Source: Halalkalibacter sp. APA_J-10(15)
GTDB taxonomy: Bacteria > Bacillota > Bacilli > Bacillales > Bacillaceae_D
NCBI RefSeq assembly: GCF_023017105.1
Contig: NZ_JALKEV010000020.1
Location: forward strand, 36,397-100,396
Length of the DNA: 64,000 bases
Direction of reading: 5' to 3'
The notes beneath the pieces are model-generated. The model had not been told where the DNA came from and searched no databases. It saw only the letters and a list, made by a program, of their open reading frames with translations. Each line of letters begins with the position of its first letter. Within the stretch, counting starts at the first letter, position 1. Shown here piece by piece: positions 1-7,918 of this stretch. The position numbers were made by a program, and so were the translations under genes.

Positions 1-32
1 GACCTCGAAAATCGCACTTGTTCAGTGGCCTC

Positions 33-180
33 ATGAAAAACAAAGGTGAGACCCCGCAGTGCGTAGCACAAGGAGTCTCACCAGCTTCCCGTGGAAAGCG
101 AAGTATATTTCAGGAGCGTTATTTGTACCACTGTGTATTTGTTCGGTTTCTCATTTAAAAAACACTTTTGACCCAACCTC
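33..180 (-). repeat. Partial copy of a dispersed TIR repeat element
   Basis: Read on the minus strand this begins with GAGGTTGGGTCAAAAGTGT, a diverged form of the terminal repeat at 10181. It then shares the core of that element (CTCCTGAAATATACTTCGC, CTTTCC-CGGGAAGC, GGTGAG, GCACTGCGGGGTCTCACC). Similarity stops near TTTTCAT at about position 33, so the distal inverted end is missing. The stretch lies downstream of minD, contains no credible gene and fills most of the first 224 bases. Confidence 0.65.
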
Positions 181-205
181 TAGCAACGAGCGAAGCCATT
201 GCTAG
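180..205. repeat. Small palindromic repeat next to minD
   Basis: A 26-base hairpin with perfect 7-base arms, CTAGCAA and TTGCTAG, around CGAGCGAAGCCA. A near copy lies at 11927-11950 downstream of valS. It abuts the end of the partial repeat element and lies 19 bases past the minD stop, so it may also act in 3'-end formation. Confidence 0.5.
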
Positions 206-224
206 TCAAATACTTCATTTTAGG

Positions 225-1028
225 TTATCTCACACTAAAAAATTGCTTAAGCTTCGCCATTACTCCTTTTGAGTCATCTAGAGACATAAGTGGGACGGTC
301 TCACCAAGAATTCTCCGTGCAATGTTTCGGTAAGCAATCGATGCCTTACTTGTTGTTTGAAGTGCGATCGGTTCGCCTTTATTCGAACACTTTATGACTT
401 CATCATCATCAACAACGATACCTATCAAATCAATGGATAGGATCGAGGCAATTTCATCAACATCGAGCATCTCACCATTTTTCATCATATGGGAGCGAAT
501 ACGGTTGACAATCAGACGAGGGGGTTCAATATCCTCTTCTTTTTCTAATAAACCTATAATTCGATCCGCATCTCGTACAGCAGATAGCTCTGGTGTTGTT
601 ACAACAATAGCACGATCAGCCCCAGAAATTGCATTACGAAACCCTTGTTCAATTCCTGCAGGACAGTCGATAATGACATAATCATATTCTTGCTTTAGTT
701 CCAGTATGACCTTCTTTAATTGTTCAGGCTCAATGTCTGTTTTATCTTTTGTTTGAGCAGCTGGCAGTAATGATAAACAATCAAAACGCTTGTCCTTAAT
801 TAAAGCCTGCTTCAACTTACAACGCTCTTCAATGACATCAACCAAGTCATAAATAATGCGGTTTTCTAAGCCCATAATAACATCCAAATTCCGAAGGCCA
901 ATATCTGTATCTACTAAACAAACCTTCTTACCTGTTAGTGCAAGAGCAGTTCCTAAATTTGCGGATGTCGTTGTCTTTCCAACTCCACCTTTACCACTTG
1001 TAATGACGATCGCCTCTCCCACGTTCAT
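225..1028 (-). CDS. minD: Septum site-determining ATPase MinD
   Basis: MinD is a membrane-bound ParA/MinD-family ATPase that, with MinC, prevents FtsZ ring formation near the poles. The 267-residue protein has the deviant Walker A motif GKGGVGKTTTSANLG at about residues 13-27, a switch Asp in LVDTDIGLRN, and IIDCPAG as Walker B. The C-terminus (LDDSKGVMAKLKQFFSVR) is the expected amphipathic membrane-targeting helix. It lies 13 bases downstream of minC in the conserved mreBCD-minCD cluster. The ATG at 1028 is used; an in-frame GTG two codons later (VGEAIV) would match many family members. The identification is firm. Confidence 0.97.
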   Translation of the reverse strand: MNVGEAIVITSGKGGVGKTTTSANLGTALALTGKKVCLVDTDIGLRNLDVIMGLENRIIYDLVDVIEERCKLKQALIKDKRFDCLSLLPAAQTKDKTDIEPEQLKKVILELKQEYDYVIIDCPAGIEQGFRNAISGADRAIVVTTPELSAVRDADRIIGLLEKEEDIEPPRLIVNRIRSHMMKNGEMLDVDEIASILSIDLIGIVVDDDEVIKCSNKGEPIALQTTSKASIAYRNIARRILGETVPLMSLDDSKGVMAKLKQFFSVR

Positions 1029-1041
1029 AACCCCTTTCTTC

Positions 1042-1722
1042 CTATTCCATTACCTGATCTACATACTTGCTTAGATGCCGGTGTGTATGAACAAGTTGCT
1101 GCACCCTACCAATTTGTAAAGACTGTGTCTTGTGGTCAATATATGCAGATGACATAATCGCTTCCTCTGCTGATTCGAATAGTTTGATTTTGTCTGCAAT
1201 TTTTAACTGAGAAGGATTAAGAACAGCCGCAGAAATAACTGCATCCTCATTTCCGTTTACTCCCGCATGTGCTATTCCACGAAGTGCTCCCATTATATAA
1301 ATACTACCAGATGCTTGTAGCTTCCCGCCAGGATTTACATCACCAATGAGTAGAATGTCTCCATCAACATTAATAACTTGTCCTGAACGAACAATACTTG
1401 TGAGAGTTATCGTTTGATTTTTACGTTGAATCGTCTGAGCGTCTTCATTGGACAAAACGTGTGAATAAAATCCTTCAATTGCCAATTTACGTCCATTCGT
1501 AATAATCGATTCTATTTCTCCCTTTTGCTCTTGTTGTAAATAACGGTATCCACTTTCAACCTTTACGAGCAAATCAGGTCCGTCTGAAAGTTGGTAATGC
1601 TTCGATGAAAGCTTGTCCTTTAACTCCTCTATTAAAAGGTCATAGGAACAGAGATCATCTAACAAAAATACCAACCCTTCTTTTGTTCCTTTAATCGTAA
1701 CATGTTGCTTCTTCGGAACCAT
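1042..1722 (-). CDS. minC: Septum site-determining protein MinC
   Basis: MinC is the FtsZ-antagonising partner of MinD. The start chosen is the ATG at 1722 (MVPKKQHVTIKG), preceded by AGAGGTG at good spacing. This gives 226 residues, the usual Bacillus length; an upstream in-frame GTG at 1749 is less likely. The N-terminal half corresponds to the FtsZ-binding domain. The C-terminal beta-helix domain contains the glycine-rich turns GDVNPGGKLQASGSIYIMG and LRGIAHAGVNGN, which bind MinD. It is the upstream gene of the minCD pair, 175 or more bases after mreD. Confidence 0.96.
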   Translation of the reverse strand: MVPKKQHVTIKGTKEGLVFLLDDLCSYDLLIEELKDKLSSKHYQLSDGPDLLVKVESGYRYLQQEQKGEIESIITNGRKLAIEGFYSHVLSNEDAQTIQRKNQTITLTSIVRSGQVINVDGDILLIGDVNPGGKLQASGSIYIMGALRGIAHAGVNGNEDAVISAAVLNPSQLKIADKIKLFESAEEAIMSSAYIDHKTQSLQIGRVQQLVHTHRHLSKYVDQVME

Positions 1723-1924
1723 TACTGTGTTCACCTCTGTCTCACTCACCTTTTGTCACTATTCACCATTATGAGTTTTATATATAAGAGAGATACGAAA
1801 TTGTGCTAATGAAAGGGTCGTTCCCCACACAACAACGCAATGATATAAATGTCAATAATGATACATTCCACATAAAATGAGAATTTTCCTCTTTTCTTTC
1901 AGACTTTCTTTTTTGCTACTTATT

Positions 1925-2449
1925 TCAACGATTTCTAACCATCTCCTGCTTTAGTACATATTGCATAAGCTTCAGAAATGGAAAATAAATTAAAATAGCA
2001 AAAGCTGTATTTAATACAACGCTGGTTAACACGCGCTCTTGCAGAAATACGCGATGTTCTATATCAGCTAGTCCAATTAATGCATACAAGCCATATTGAT
2101 AATATTCAAAGAACACTAAAGCGGCAATAATGATCGCCAATTGTACGAGAAACATATCTTGAACTCTTTTATATGGAAATACAAAAAAGTATCCAATTAA
2201 AGCAAAACCGAATAAATAGGCCCCCAATAATTGGGTGTAGACGACATCGTATATAGCTCCAACAATAAGTCCATATACTAAGCTAACAGGTCGAGTAAAA
2301 TGAATCCCAATTAAAATAATAAATACGATCATAAAGCGCGGTACAAACACATACGACCATTCATGATGATGAGGAACAAATAATTGAAAGAGTGTACCTT
2401 CGATCACAAAGAAAAAAAACACAATGAGAGGGATATAAGCTCGACTCAC
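1925..2449 (-). CDS. mreD: Rod shape-determining membrane protein MreD
   Basis: MreD is an integral membrane component of the elongasome that organises lateral cell-wall synthesis with MreB and MreC. The 174-residue protein is almost entirely hydrophobic, with about five to six predicted membrane segments (first at residues 4-22). It starts with GTG, and the mreC stop codon overlaps that start in a GTGA junction, which suggests translational coupling. A GAGGAGG ribosome binding site lies in the end of mreC. Sequence conservation in this family is low; the call rests on topology, length and position between mreC and minC. Confidence 0.94.
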   Translation of the reverse strand: MSRAYIPLIVFFFFVIEGTLFQLFVPHHHEWSYVFVPRFMIVFIILIGIHFTRPVSLVYGLIVGAIYDVVYTQLLGAYLFGFALIGYFFVFPYKRVQDMFLVQLAIIIAALVFFEYYQYGLYALIGLADIEHRVFLQERVLTSVVLNTAFAILIYFPFLKLMQYVLKQEMVRNR

Positions 2450-3321
2450 TCGTTTTCCTCCTCTAACAATTCAGTATCAAGAGTTCTACTAGTCCGTTCA
2501 ACGACATAGACATAATCTAGTGAATAGAAATCAGCAGTCGGTTTAATATAGGCATTTTGTGTTAAACCATATTCATCTGGTTCTACACTAACCACTTCGC
2601 CAATTAATAGCCCGCTTGGATATACCCCACCCTTACCAGTAGTCGTCACCATTTCCTCTTCCTCAATCTCTGCTTCTAAATCAATCTTACGCATGATTAA
2701 CAGACCTCGATCTTCATCGTACCCTTCAATAAAACCGTTAATCGTTTGATCTGAGGAAATCATTGCAGATACACGATTTGTTCGGTCATTATCACTTAAC
2801 AATTGGACTCGTGAGGAGAATTCACTTACTTGTTGAACCTTTCCAATTAATCCGCCGGTTGAATCAATCACACCCATATTCGCTTCGATACCATGCTCTG
2901 AACCTTTGTTCAATCCGATGAATTCGGTCCAACGATCTGGGTTTCGATGAATGACAACAGCTGAACGAATTAAATAGTCATCTAAACTTTCCTCAAGCTC
3001 TAACATATCCTTTAACGTTTCGTTTTCATTCCGTAATGTATTGCGTTCAATGGAAATTTGCGCATACTCATCTAATCTAGCTTTCAATAATTTGTTTTCT
3101 TCATAGACTTGTCTCATATCTTGAACATTTTCAAAGAAACCCGCAATCATGTATGCGGGTTTCATGAAAGCTGTCTGTACCCAAGCAACAGAGTCTCTTA
3201 TCACTTGCTCCGGACCGGATACGGCTTCGCGATCGCGCATAGAGTATCCAATCAAACCAACTAAAATAATAATACTGACAAGAAGGACAATGAGCTTTTT
3301 ATTTGAGAAGAAGGAGGACAT
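2446..3321 (-). CDS. mreC: Rod shape-determining protein MreC
   Basis: MreC is a bitopic membrane protein that links cytoplasmic MreB to extracellular wall synthases. The start at 3321 (MSSFFSNKKL) gives 291 residues, close to the family norm; a GTG three codons upstream is also in frame. One membrane segment spans about residues 9-28 (LIVLLVSIIILVGLIGY). A coiled-coil region follows (residues 60-115, with MRQVYEENKLLKARLDEY), then the extracellular beta domain with GLNKGSEHGIEANMGVI and GGLIGKV. It is 13 bases after mreB and overlaps mreD by 4 bases. Confidence 0.95.
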   Translation of the reverse strand: MSSFFSNKKLIVLLVSIIILVGLIGYSMRDREAVSGPEQVIRDSVAWVQTAFMKPAYMIAGFFENVQDMRQVYEENKLLKARLDEYAQISIERNTLRNENETLKDMLELEESLDDYLIRSAVVIHRNPDRWTEFIGLNKGSEHGIEANMGVIDSTGGLIGKVQQVSEFSSRVQLLSDNDRTNRVSAMISSDQTINGFIEGYDEDRGLLIMRKIDLEAEIEEEEMVTTTGKGGVYPSGLLIGEVVSVEPDEYGLTQNAYIKPTADFYSLDYVYVVERTSRTLDTELLEEENE

Positions 3322-3334
3322 CCCTGTCACCTAC

Positions 3335-4375
3335 TTACAATTTTCGATCTGATCGTGATGTAATGCCATTCTTCGAGCGGAACAAGTGTATATTTTCCAA
3401 CGCTCGACCTGTACCAATAGCCACACAATCAAGCGGGTTTTCAGCAACTACAACTGGCATATTGGTCTCTTCACTTAACGCACGATCTAAATTACGCAAT
3501 AACGCACCACCGCCTGTTAGTACGATGCCACGATCCATAATATCGGCAGCAAGCTCAGGTGGTGATTGTTCTAATGTGTTCTTAACCGATTCAATAATCG
3601 TTGTAACTGTATCCGATAATGCTGCAGAGATTTCGTCCGCTGTCACTGTAATTGTTTTCGGTAAACCCGTTAATAAATCACGACCACGAATGTCCATATC
3701 ATCTACACCTTCAGAATCACCAGCTGAACCAACCTCGACTTTTAGTGATTCTGCCGTTCGTTCACCAATCATTAAATTATACGTTTTCTTAACGTATTGG
3801 ATAATAGCATCATCCATTTCGTCACCAGCAACTCGAATGGATTGACTTGTCACAATACCACCTAATGAAATGATCGCTACTTCAGTAGTACCTCCACCAA
3901 TATCAACAACCATACTGCCCGTCGGCTCCCAAACAGGCAGCTCAGCACCAATTGCAGCAGCAAAAGGCTCTTCTAATGTATATGCTTCTTTCGCTCCCGC
4001 TTGCTTCGTTGCATCTTCAACCGCACGCTTTTCGACGGCTGTAATACCTGATGGAACACAAACCATCACAGATGGTTTACGAGTAAATAGTGAACGAGTT
4101 TTCAATGCTTGACGAATAAAATACTTCAGCATCGTTGCCGTCGTATCGAAATCAGCAATAACCCCATCCTTCATTGGTCGAACCGCTACAATATTACCAG
4201 GCGTACGTCCGATCATATTCTTTGCATCATTTCCAACTGCCTCAATTGATCCAGTATCTGTGCGCAGAGCAACAACAGACGGCTCCCTCACAACAATTCC
4301 CTTACCTTTTGCATAAACAAGTGTATTAGCTGTCCCTAAATCTATACCTATATCTCTTGAAAAACCACCAAACAT
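3335..4375 (-). CDS. mreB: Actin-like rod shape protein MreB
   Basis: MreB is a bacterial actin that forms membrane-associated filaments and guides peptidoglycan synthesis along the cell cylinder. The 346-residue protein shows the actin-fold nucleotide-binding elements: phosphate-1 [12 protein letters not shown]-like segment ([14 protein letters not shown], residues 9-22), phosphate-2 [19 protein letters not shown] at about 155-173, and the adenosine motif [15 protein letters not shown] near 285. It heads the mreBCD-minCD cluster. This cluster gene follows radC closely in many Bacillus species, as it does here. The identification is secure. Confidence 0.97.
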   Translation of the reverse strand: MFGGFSRDIGIDLGTANTLVYAKGKGIVVREPSVVALRTDTGSIEAVGNDAKNMIGRTPGNIVAVRPMKDGVIADFDTTATMLKYFIRQALKTRSLFTRKPSVMVCVPSGITAVEKRAVEDATKQAGAKEAYTLEEPFAAAIGAELPVWEPTGSMVVDIGGGTTEVAIISLGGIVTSQSIRVAGDEMDDAIIQYVKKTYNLMIGERTAESLKVEVGSAGDSEGVDDMDIRGRDLLTGLPKTITVTADEISAALSDTVTTIIESVKNTLEQSPPELAADIMDRGIVLTGGGALLRNLDRALSEETNMPVVVAENPLDCVAIGTGRALENIHLFRSKNGITSRSDRKL

Positions 4376-4557
4376 CTATGTATCTCCCTTCAATCATATC
4401 CAAAATCGTACGATTCATTATATCGAATGTTTACGAAAAAAAATAGCTTCAGTTCCCCGAGTTCTAAAAAAAGTCATAAGCTTACACTTACCATTCTCTA
4501 TGTTACCACTCTTATCTCTCCTGCGCTATCCTCAAAACGGACGATATTTCAATTATT

Positions 4558-4698
4558 TTAAACGTAACCCTTCTCCTTAAGACTGATAAATCGTTGATCA
4601 CCGATAATAATATGATCTAACAATTCAATCCCTAATACTTTTCCCGAATCGGCCAACCTCTTTGTTACATCAATATCTTCACGGCTTGGTGTTGGATC
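4558..4698 (-). CDS. radC: RadC exon 2 (C-terminal 46 residues)
   Basis: This is the 3' part of radC, separated from exon 1 by the group II intron. From the inferred splice junction it encodes [20 protein letters not shown] and continues to LKEKGYV, matching the end of RadC with no missing residues. The first codon, GAT, supplies the Asp that follows HNHPSG in exon 1 and begins the rest of the JAMM metal-binding motif. An open frame runs back into the intron (with an ATG at 4747-4749), so a gene caller will report a 63-residue protein whose first 17 residues are intron sequence. No ribosome binding site is seen for that version. Confidence 0.88.
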   Translation of the reverse strand, partial: DPTPSREDIDVTKRLADSGKVLGIELLDHIIIGDQRFISLKEKGYV

Positions 4699-4758
4699 GT
4701 AGGGTCGATTATATGCGCCTTGAGAAAGAAGCAACACAGGTTTCATCAATCTCCCTCA

Positions 4759-4792
4759 GAACCGTACGTACACCTTTCAATGTATACGGCTC
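4759..4792 (-). ncRNA. Group II intron domain V
   Basis: On the minus strand the 34-base hairpin begins GAGCCGTATACATT, has a GAAA tetraloop and closes with GTGTACGTACGGTTC. This is the catalytic domain V pattern: AGC catalytic triad at the base, GAAA loop and a two-base bulge before the distal stem. Domain VI and the 3' splice site follow at once. It is well preserved, which suggests the ribozyme is still active. Confidence 0.92.
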
Positions 4793-4818
4793 GCCGATTG
4801 ATTCTATTCACATTTTCA

Positions 4819-6030
4819 TTAAAGGTCTCTAAGTTTCAAAAATGTATATCCAACTTCTGTCCCATCCTTCTGTTTGTCCCAAATCATCAATCGACCTTGG
4901 CCATTCCTCTTCATTCTTAATGCAACCTTTCTTGAAGTACTTCTCCTTTTGCAGGCGATTGTCTTAACGAAACTTCCCTCAGCATAATAATACAGCAGTC
5001 GTAGCAGCGATCGATTAGAAGCAAGCTTGTAATAAGAAGTCATACGAAGCAATTCAGCATTAAAGATTTGAATAATACTTGATTCTGATTTGTTAAGAAG
5101 GCTAGGTCGATGAAAAATTTTCTTCTGTTCAACATCTCCATATCCTATTTTCCGAATCATTTGTTTCATCTCAATATAAGGAATTTGTAACGAAATAAAA
5201 GTCTGATCTCTACTAGCATCTCTCTTTACAACAATATCATACTGAAGAAATCTCGATAAGTTGCTCATATGACTAATATTCGTCTCAATACCCTTACTTA
5301 CTGAATACAATTGGTTCATATGTTTTACTATGGTTAGCGCATCAAACTTCCTCCCAGAAACACCCATTCTAAAATGCTCGTTATAGCGAACATAATAGAT
5401 CGCCCTTTTCATGCTTGTCCAAATTTGCTGAACAGCAAAATCAACCTGTTTCAGAAATATGCTTATACATATGCTTCGAACCATTTTTTTATCCGTAAAA
5501 TCGTTCGTATGCTCCTTTTCCCATCGTTGCTCAATCGCTATAAGATCAATGATGAATGTAATAAAGCGTTCATCATCAATCTTACGAGAAAGGAAATTTG
5601 TTAATTGCGTGCTAAGCTCGACATCATTTAATCGAATAGCTCCTTCCACACACCACGTTACTTTCACAAATGTTTTTTGCAAATAAGACAATGCATCATG
5701 CTCATGTTCTGCTACAAACATATTTTTTTGCTCCAATGATGGATAAATATGAACCAAAATGAGTTTTAGGACATCTGCTAGTAACGGATAAATCGAATGA
5801 ATATACTTACTATTTGTCAATTTCCCTTGTTTTAAAGTATTGATAAGCTCGTCCAGCATATGTGTCGATATGTGATGCTTGTATCGTTTTTGTGAAAGGA
5901 CTTCTTCCCATAGTGAACGCTTATACAATAATCTATAGCAATCAACAATTTTACGACCTTTTCGTGAAGCATTGTGAATGACGTCTAGCTGTTGCAATGG
6001 ATCTTTTGCCAACTTCATGACTCCTTCCAT
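4819..6030 (-). CDS. Group II intron maturase with inactivated RT domain
   Basis: This 403-residue protein lies in intron domain IV. The N-terminus (RLLYKRSLW, about 33-41) resembles the RT0 region of group II intron proteins. The RT domain is recognisable but ruined: the block with the first catalytic Asp reads CVEGAIR (127-133) instead of EGDIK, the YADD box reads YNEH (216-219) within YVRYNEHF, and the RPLGIP, SHGFRP and TPQGG blocks are gone. Flanking pieces survive (LSRKIDDERFI; GVSGRKFDA). The maturase domain X is well kept: HRPSLLNKSE, IFNAELLRMTSYYKLASN, SFVKTIACK (about 307-360). There is no C-terminal HNH endonuclease. The frame is uninterrupted. I infer a splicing-only maturase. 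Starts at 6030, 6018 (ATG) or a TTG at 6009 are possible. Confidence 0.88.
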   Translation of the reverse strand: MEGVMKLAKDPLQQLDVIHNASRKGRKIVDCYRLLYKRSLWEEVLSQKRYKHHISTHMLDELINTLKQGKLTNSKYIHSIYPLLADVLKLILVHIYPSLEQKNMFVAEHEHDALSYLQKTFVKVTWCVEGAIRLNDVELSTQLTNFLSRKIDDERFITFIIDLIAIEQRWEKEHTNDFTDKKMVRSICISIFLKQVDFAVQQIWTSMKRAIYYVRYNEHFRMGVSGRKFDALTIVKHMNQLYSVSKGIETNISHMSNLSRFLQYDIVVKRDASRDQTFISLQIPYIEMKQMIRKIGYGDVEQKKIFHRPSLLNKSESSIIQIFNAELLRMTSYYKLASNRSLLRLLYYYAEGSFVKTIACKRRSTSRKVALRMKRNGQGRLMIWDKQKDGTEVGYTFLKLRDL

Positions 6031-6526
6031 TTAGACGTTTATCATCAACCTTTCTCCCTTTCCCATGCCAAACTCATTACAAGCAGACTTTGAGTACTAC
6101 GGAGAATCCGTTACCTTATGCTAGTATTAAAGCACTTAGGCAATCCCTGAATTATATGCTACATTAGTTTCGTAATGGTTAGGTATCCTGTTCGACGTTT
6201 TTCTCGACTCGAGAATAGTAAGATAGACTTTGCTATAGCTCATGTTCAGGTGATACATGGCTATTCCATCTTCATTGCCATATAACGATCGTAGACAATG
6301 GTGCACCCTACACCCTTCCGTCTAGGATTCAAGCAGTCTAGCCTTTACCATACATTACTTGGCCTGAAGAACGGACTCGACTAGATCGTTTTGCCGTCTC
6401 TTCTCCTTTTCCCATCATGCTATTGTCCCTTATTTCGTTTCCTCATAAGGTGAGAGGGTAGCCATAGAATCACGCAAAGAATTCTAAATCAATAGATTAC
6501 TAATGAGGCATATCGTACAGGCGCAC

Positions 6527-7075
6527 ACCTGATGGGTGGTTATGCAAGCATATTATAGAAGCTGCTGAGCGTTTAAACGCTTCTTTGAACACCTCTCTTG
6601 GGTGCACAATGCTTGCATTCAAGCTACCAATGAAGACCGTTTTACGGAGGAGTACTTCGTTCTTAGTATTAAGGTAGAGACAATCAAAATGCTCTTGTTG
6701 AAGAAATCGCATATCTTCCATGACATAATTAGCGACATCTTCAGGAGAACGAATGACATATCGCTCTTCAGTCTTTAAGCAATGAATTCGTCGTCCAAGC
6801 TCGATGGCAGCTGCTAGTTCCACTGCCTTCACTTCACCAATTCCATTAATAAGGCAAAGTTCTTCAATAGCAGCATCTTTTAATTGGACGAGACCATCAA
6901 ATGAAGTAAGAACTCGCTGTGCTAATTGGAGTACGGATTCATTCTTCGTACCATTACGTAATAATATCGCAATAATCTCTTGATTAGATAGTGAACAAGG
7001 ACCTAACTTTATCATTCGTTCTCGAGGTCTTTCTTGCCGAGGAACATCTTTGATTAGTAAGGTTGATGGGGGCAA
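6527..7075 (-). CDS. radC: RadC exon 1 (N-terminal 183 residues)
   Basis: RadC (MPN/JAMM family) was first linked to DNA repair, but its exact role is unsettled. Exon 1 encodes the helix-hairpin-helix region (INGIGEVKA, about residues 74-82) and most of the JAMM domain, ending in SIICLHNHPSG. It holds the two metal-ligand His residues; the Asp of the motif is in exon 2. Joined to exon 2 the protein is 229 residues, the normal length. The start is TTG at 7075, preceded by AGAGGAG at 9-base spacing. Without splicing, translation would run 8 codons into the intron to a stop at about 6500. maf lies 52 bases upstream, as in other Bacillus. Confidence 0.92.
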
Positions 7076-7127
7076 ATGGGAACACTCCTCTCAAATATTA
7101 GGCTGTCCCTTTGAAGGATGCGTTCGA

Positions 7128-7706
7128 TTATTTTTTTAGGAGGGGAGTGATCGAAAAGGATTGTAATGCGCGTATCGTTTTGGCTAGCGGTAACCCCATT
7201 ACTGTATAATAGTCACCTTCTATACGTTGCACAAAATAAGCTCCTAAACCTTGAATTCCGTAAGCGCCTGCTTTGTCAAATGGTTCACCACTTGTGATAT
7301 ACCACTCGATTTCTTTTCGGTTCAGCGGATAAAATGTCACATCGGTCTTATCAAAAAACGTCGTCACCATATCACGAGAATATATTGATACACCTGTATA
7401 GACTTGATGAGTTATTCCTGATAATTGAGTAAGCATTCTCTTAGCATCTTCTGCACTAGTTGGTTTACCCAGTATGCTTCCTCTGTCAGAAACAACCGTG
7501 TCAGCTCCTAATACAACATCTTGCTCGTATCGCCTCCAAACATCTTCTGCTTTTTGTTCGGCCAATTGCATCACAAATTCATGTGGTGGCAATGGATCTA
7601 CAACTTTCTCTTCTTTTTCACTTGCTTTCACAATAAATGAAAGCTTCATCTGCTCTAGGAGTTCTTGTCGCCTCGGGGAACGTGAGGCTAAAATGAATGG
7701 CTTCAT
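7128..7706 (-). CDS. maf: Maf nucleotide pyrophosphatase
   Basis: Maf-family proteins are nucleoside triphosphate pyrophosphatases acting on dTTP/UTP and modified nucleotides; in Bacillus, Maf has been linked to septum control. The 192-residue protein shows the family N-terminal signature ILASRSPRRQELL (residues 5-17), VVLGADTVV (about 64-72), the GKPTSAEDAKRML segment and the SGEPFDKAGAYGIQG block (about 138-152). It lies between spoIIB and radC, the standard location. A terminator for the upstream gene lies in the spacer. Confidence 0.95.
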   Translation of the reverse strand: MKPFILASRSPRRQELLEQMKLSFIVKASEKEEKVVDPLPPHEFVMQLAEQKAEDVWRRYEQDVVLGADTVVSDRGSILGKPTSAEDAKRMLTQLSGITHQVYTGVSIYSRDMVTTFFDKTDVTFYPLNRKEIEWYITSGEPFDKAGAYGIQGLGAYFVQRIEGDYYTVMGLPLAKTIRALQSFSITPLLKK

Positions 7707-7826
7707 GAAGGGTCACCTCGACAATTGTTTTACTCTATTGTACAAGGTATTAATAAGAATACCAAATTATGTGAGAACAAACAATAAAAAATCGCTGATG
7801 AGTAACTGATTTCTTTCATAAAATAA

Positions 7827-7862
7827 AACACGCAGTAGCTTCCTATCTAAGCACTACGTGTT
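7827..7862 (-). terminator. Terminator downstream of spoIIB
   Basis: On the minus strand, AACACGTAGTGCTT pairs with AAGCTACTGCGTGTT, followed by TTATTTTATG. It lies about 56 bases past the spoIIB stop and suggests that maf-radC start a new transcript. Confidence 0.75.
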
Positions 7863-7918
7863 AACAATTTTATGATGTTATTATCTTCATATAATATTAT
7901 ATCCTAGATTAGTATCAT

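Larger units (their letters stand above)
4699..6526 (-). mobile_element. Group II intron inserted in radC
   Basis: A 1,828-base insertion splits radC in phase 0. The 5' end reads GTGCGCC (group II consensus GUGYG) and the 3' end reads CCTAC (consensus AY). A 34-base domain V lies 60 bases from the 3' end, and the maturase-like ORF occupies the domain IV position. Joining 6527 to 4698 restores RadC exactly. Domain V carries the AGC triad typical of IIA/IIB introns rather than the CGC of many IIC introns, and the intron is in a coding gene rather than behind a terminator, so IIB is more likely. The bases 6031-6526 hold domains I-III and contain no protein gene. Exon-binding sites were not folded. 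Confidence 0.92.

Noticed and set aside
3303-3845. 180-codon plus-strand ORF opposite mreB
   Set aside because: It is a shadow of mreB on the other strand; composition is that of an antisense frame, rich in Ser/Thr/Pro.
4699-6526. Insertion sequence in radC
   Set aside because: No terminal inverted repeats, no target duplication and no transposase; group II intron hallmarks explain the whole insertion.
4558-7075. radC as an inactivated pseudogene
   Set aside because: The insertion has correct group II intron ends and domain V, and removal restores the full reading frame exactly, so the gene is better described as interrupted but spliceable.
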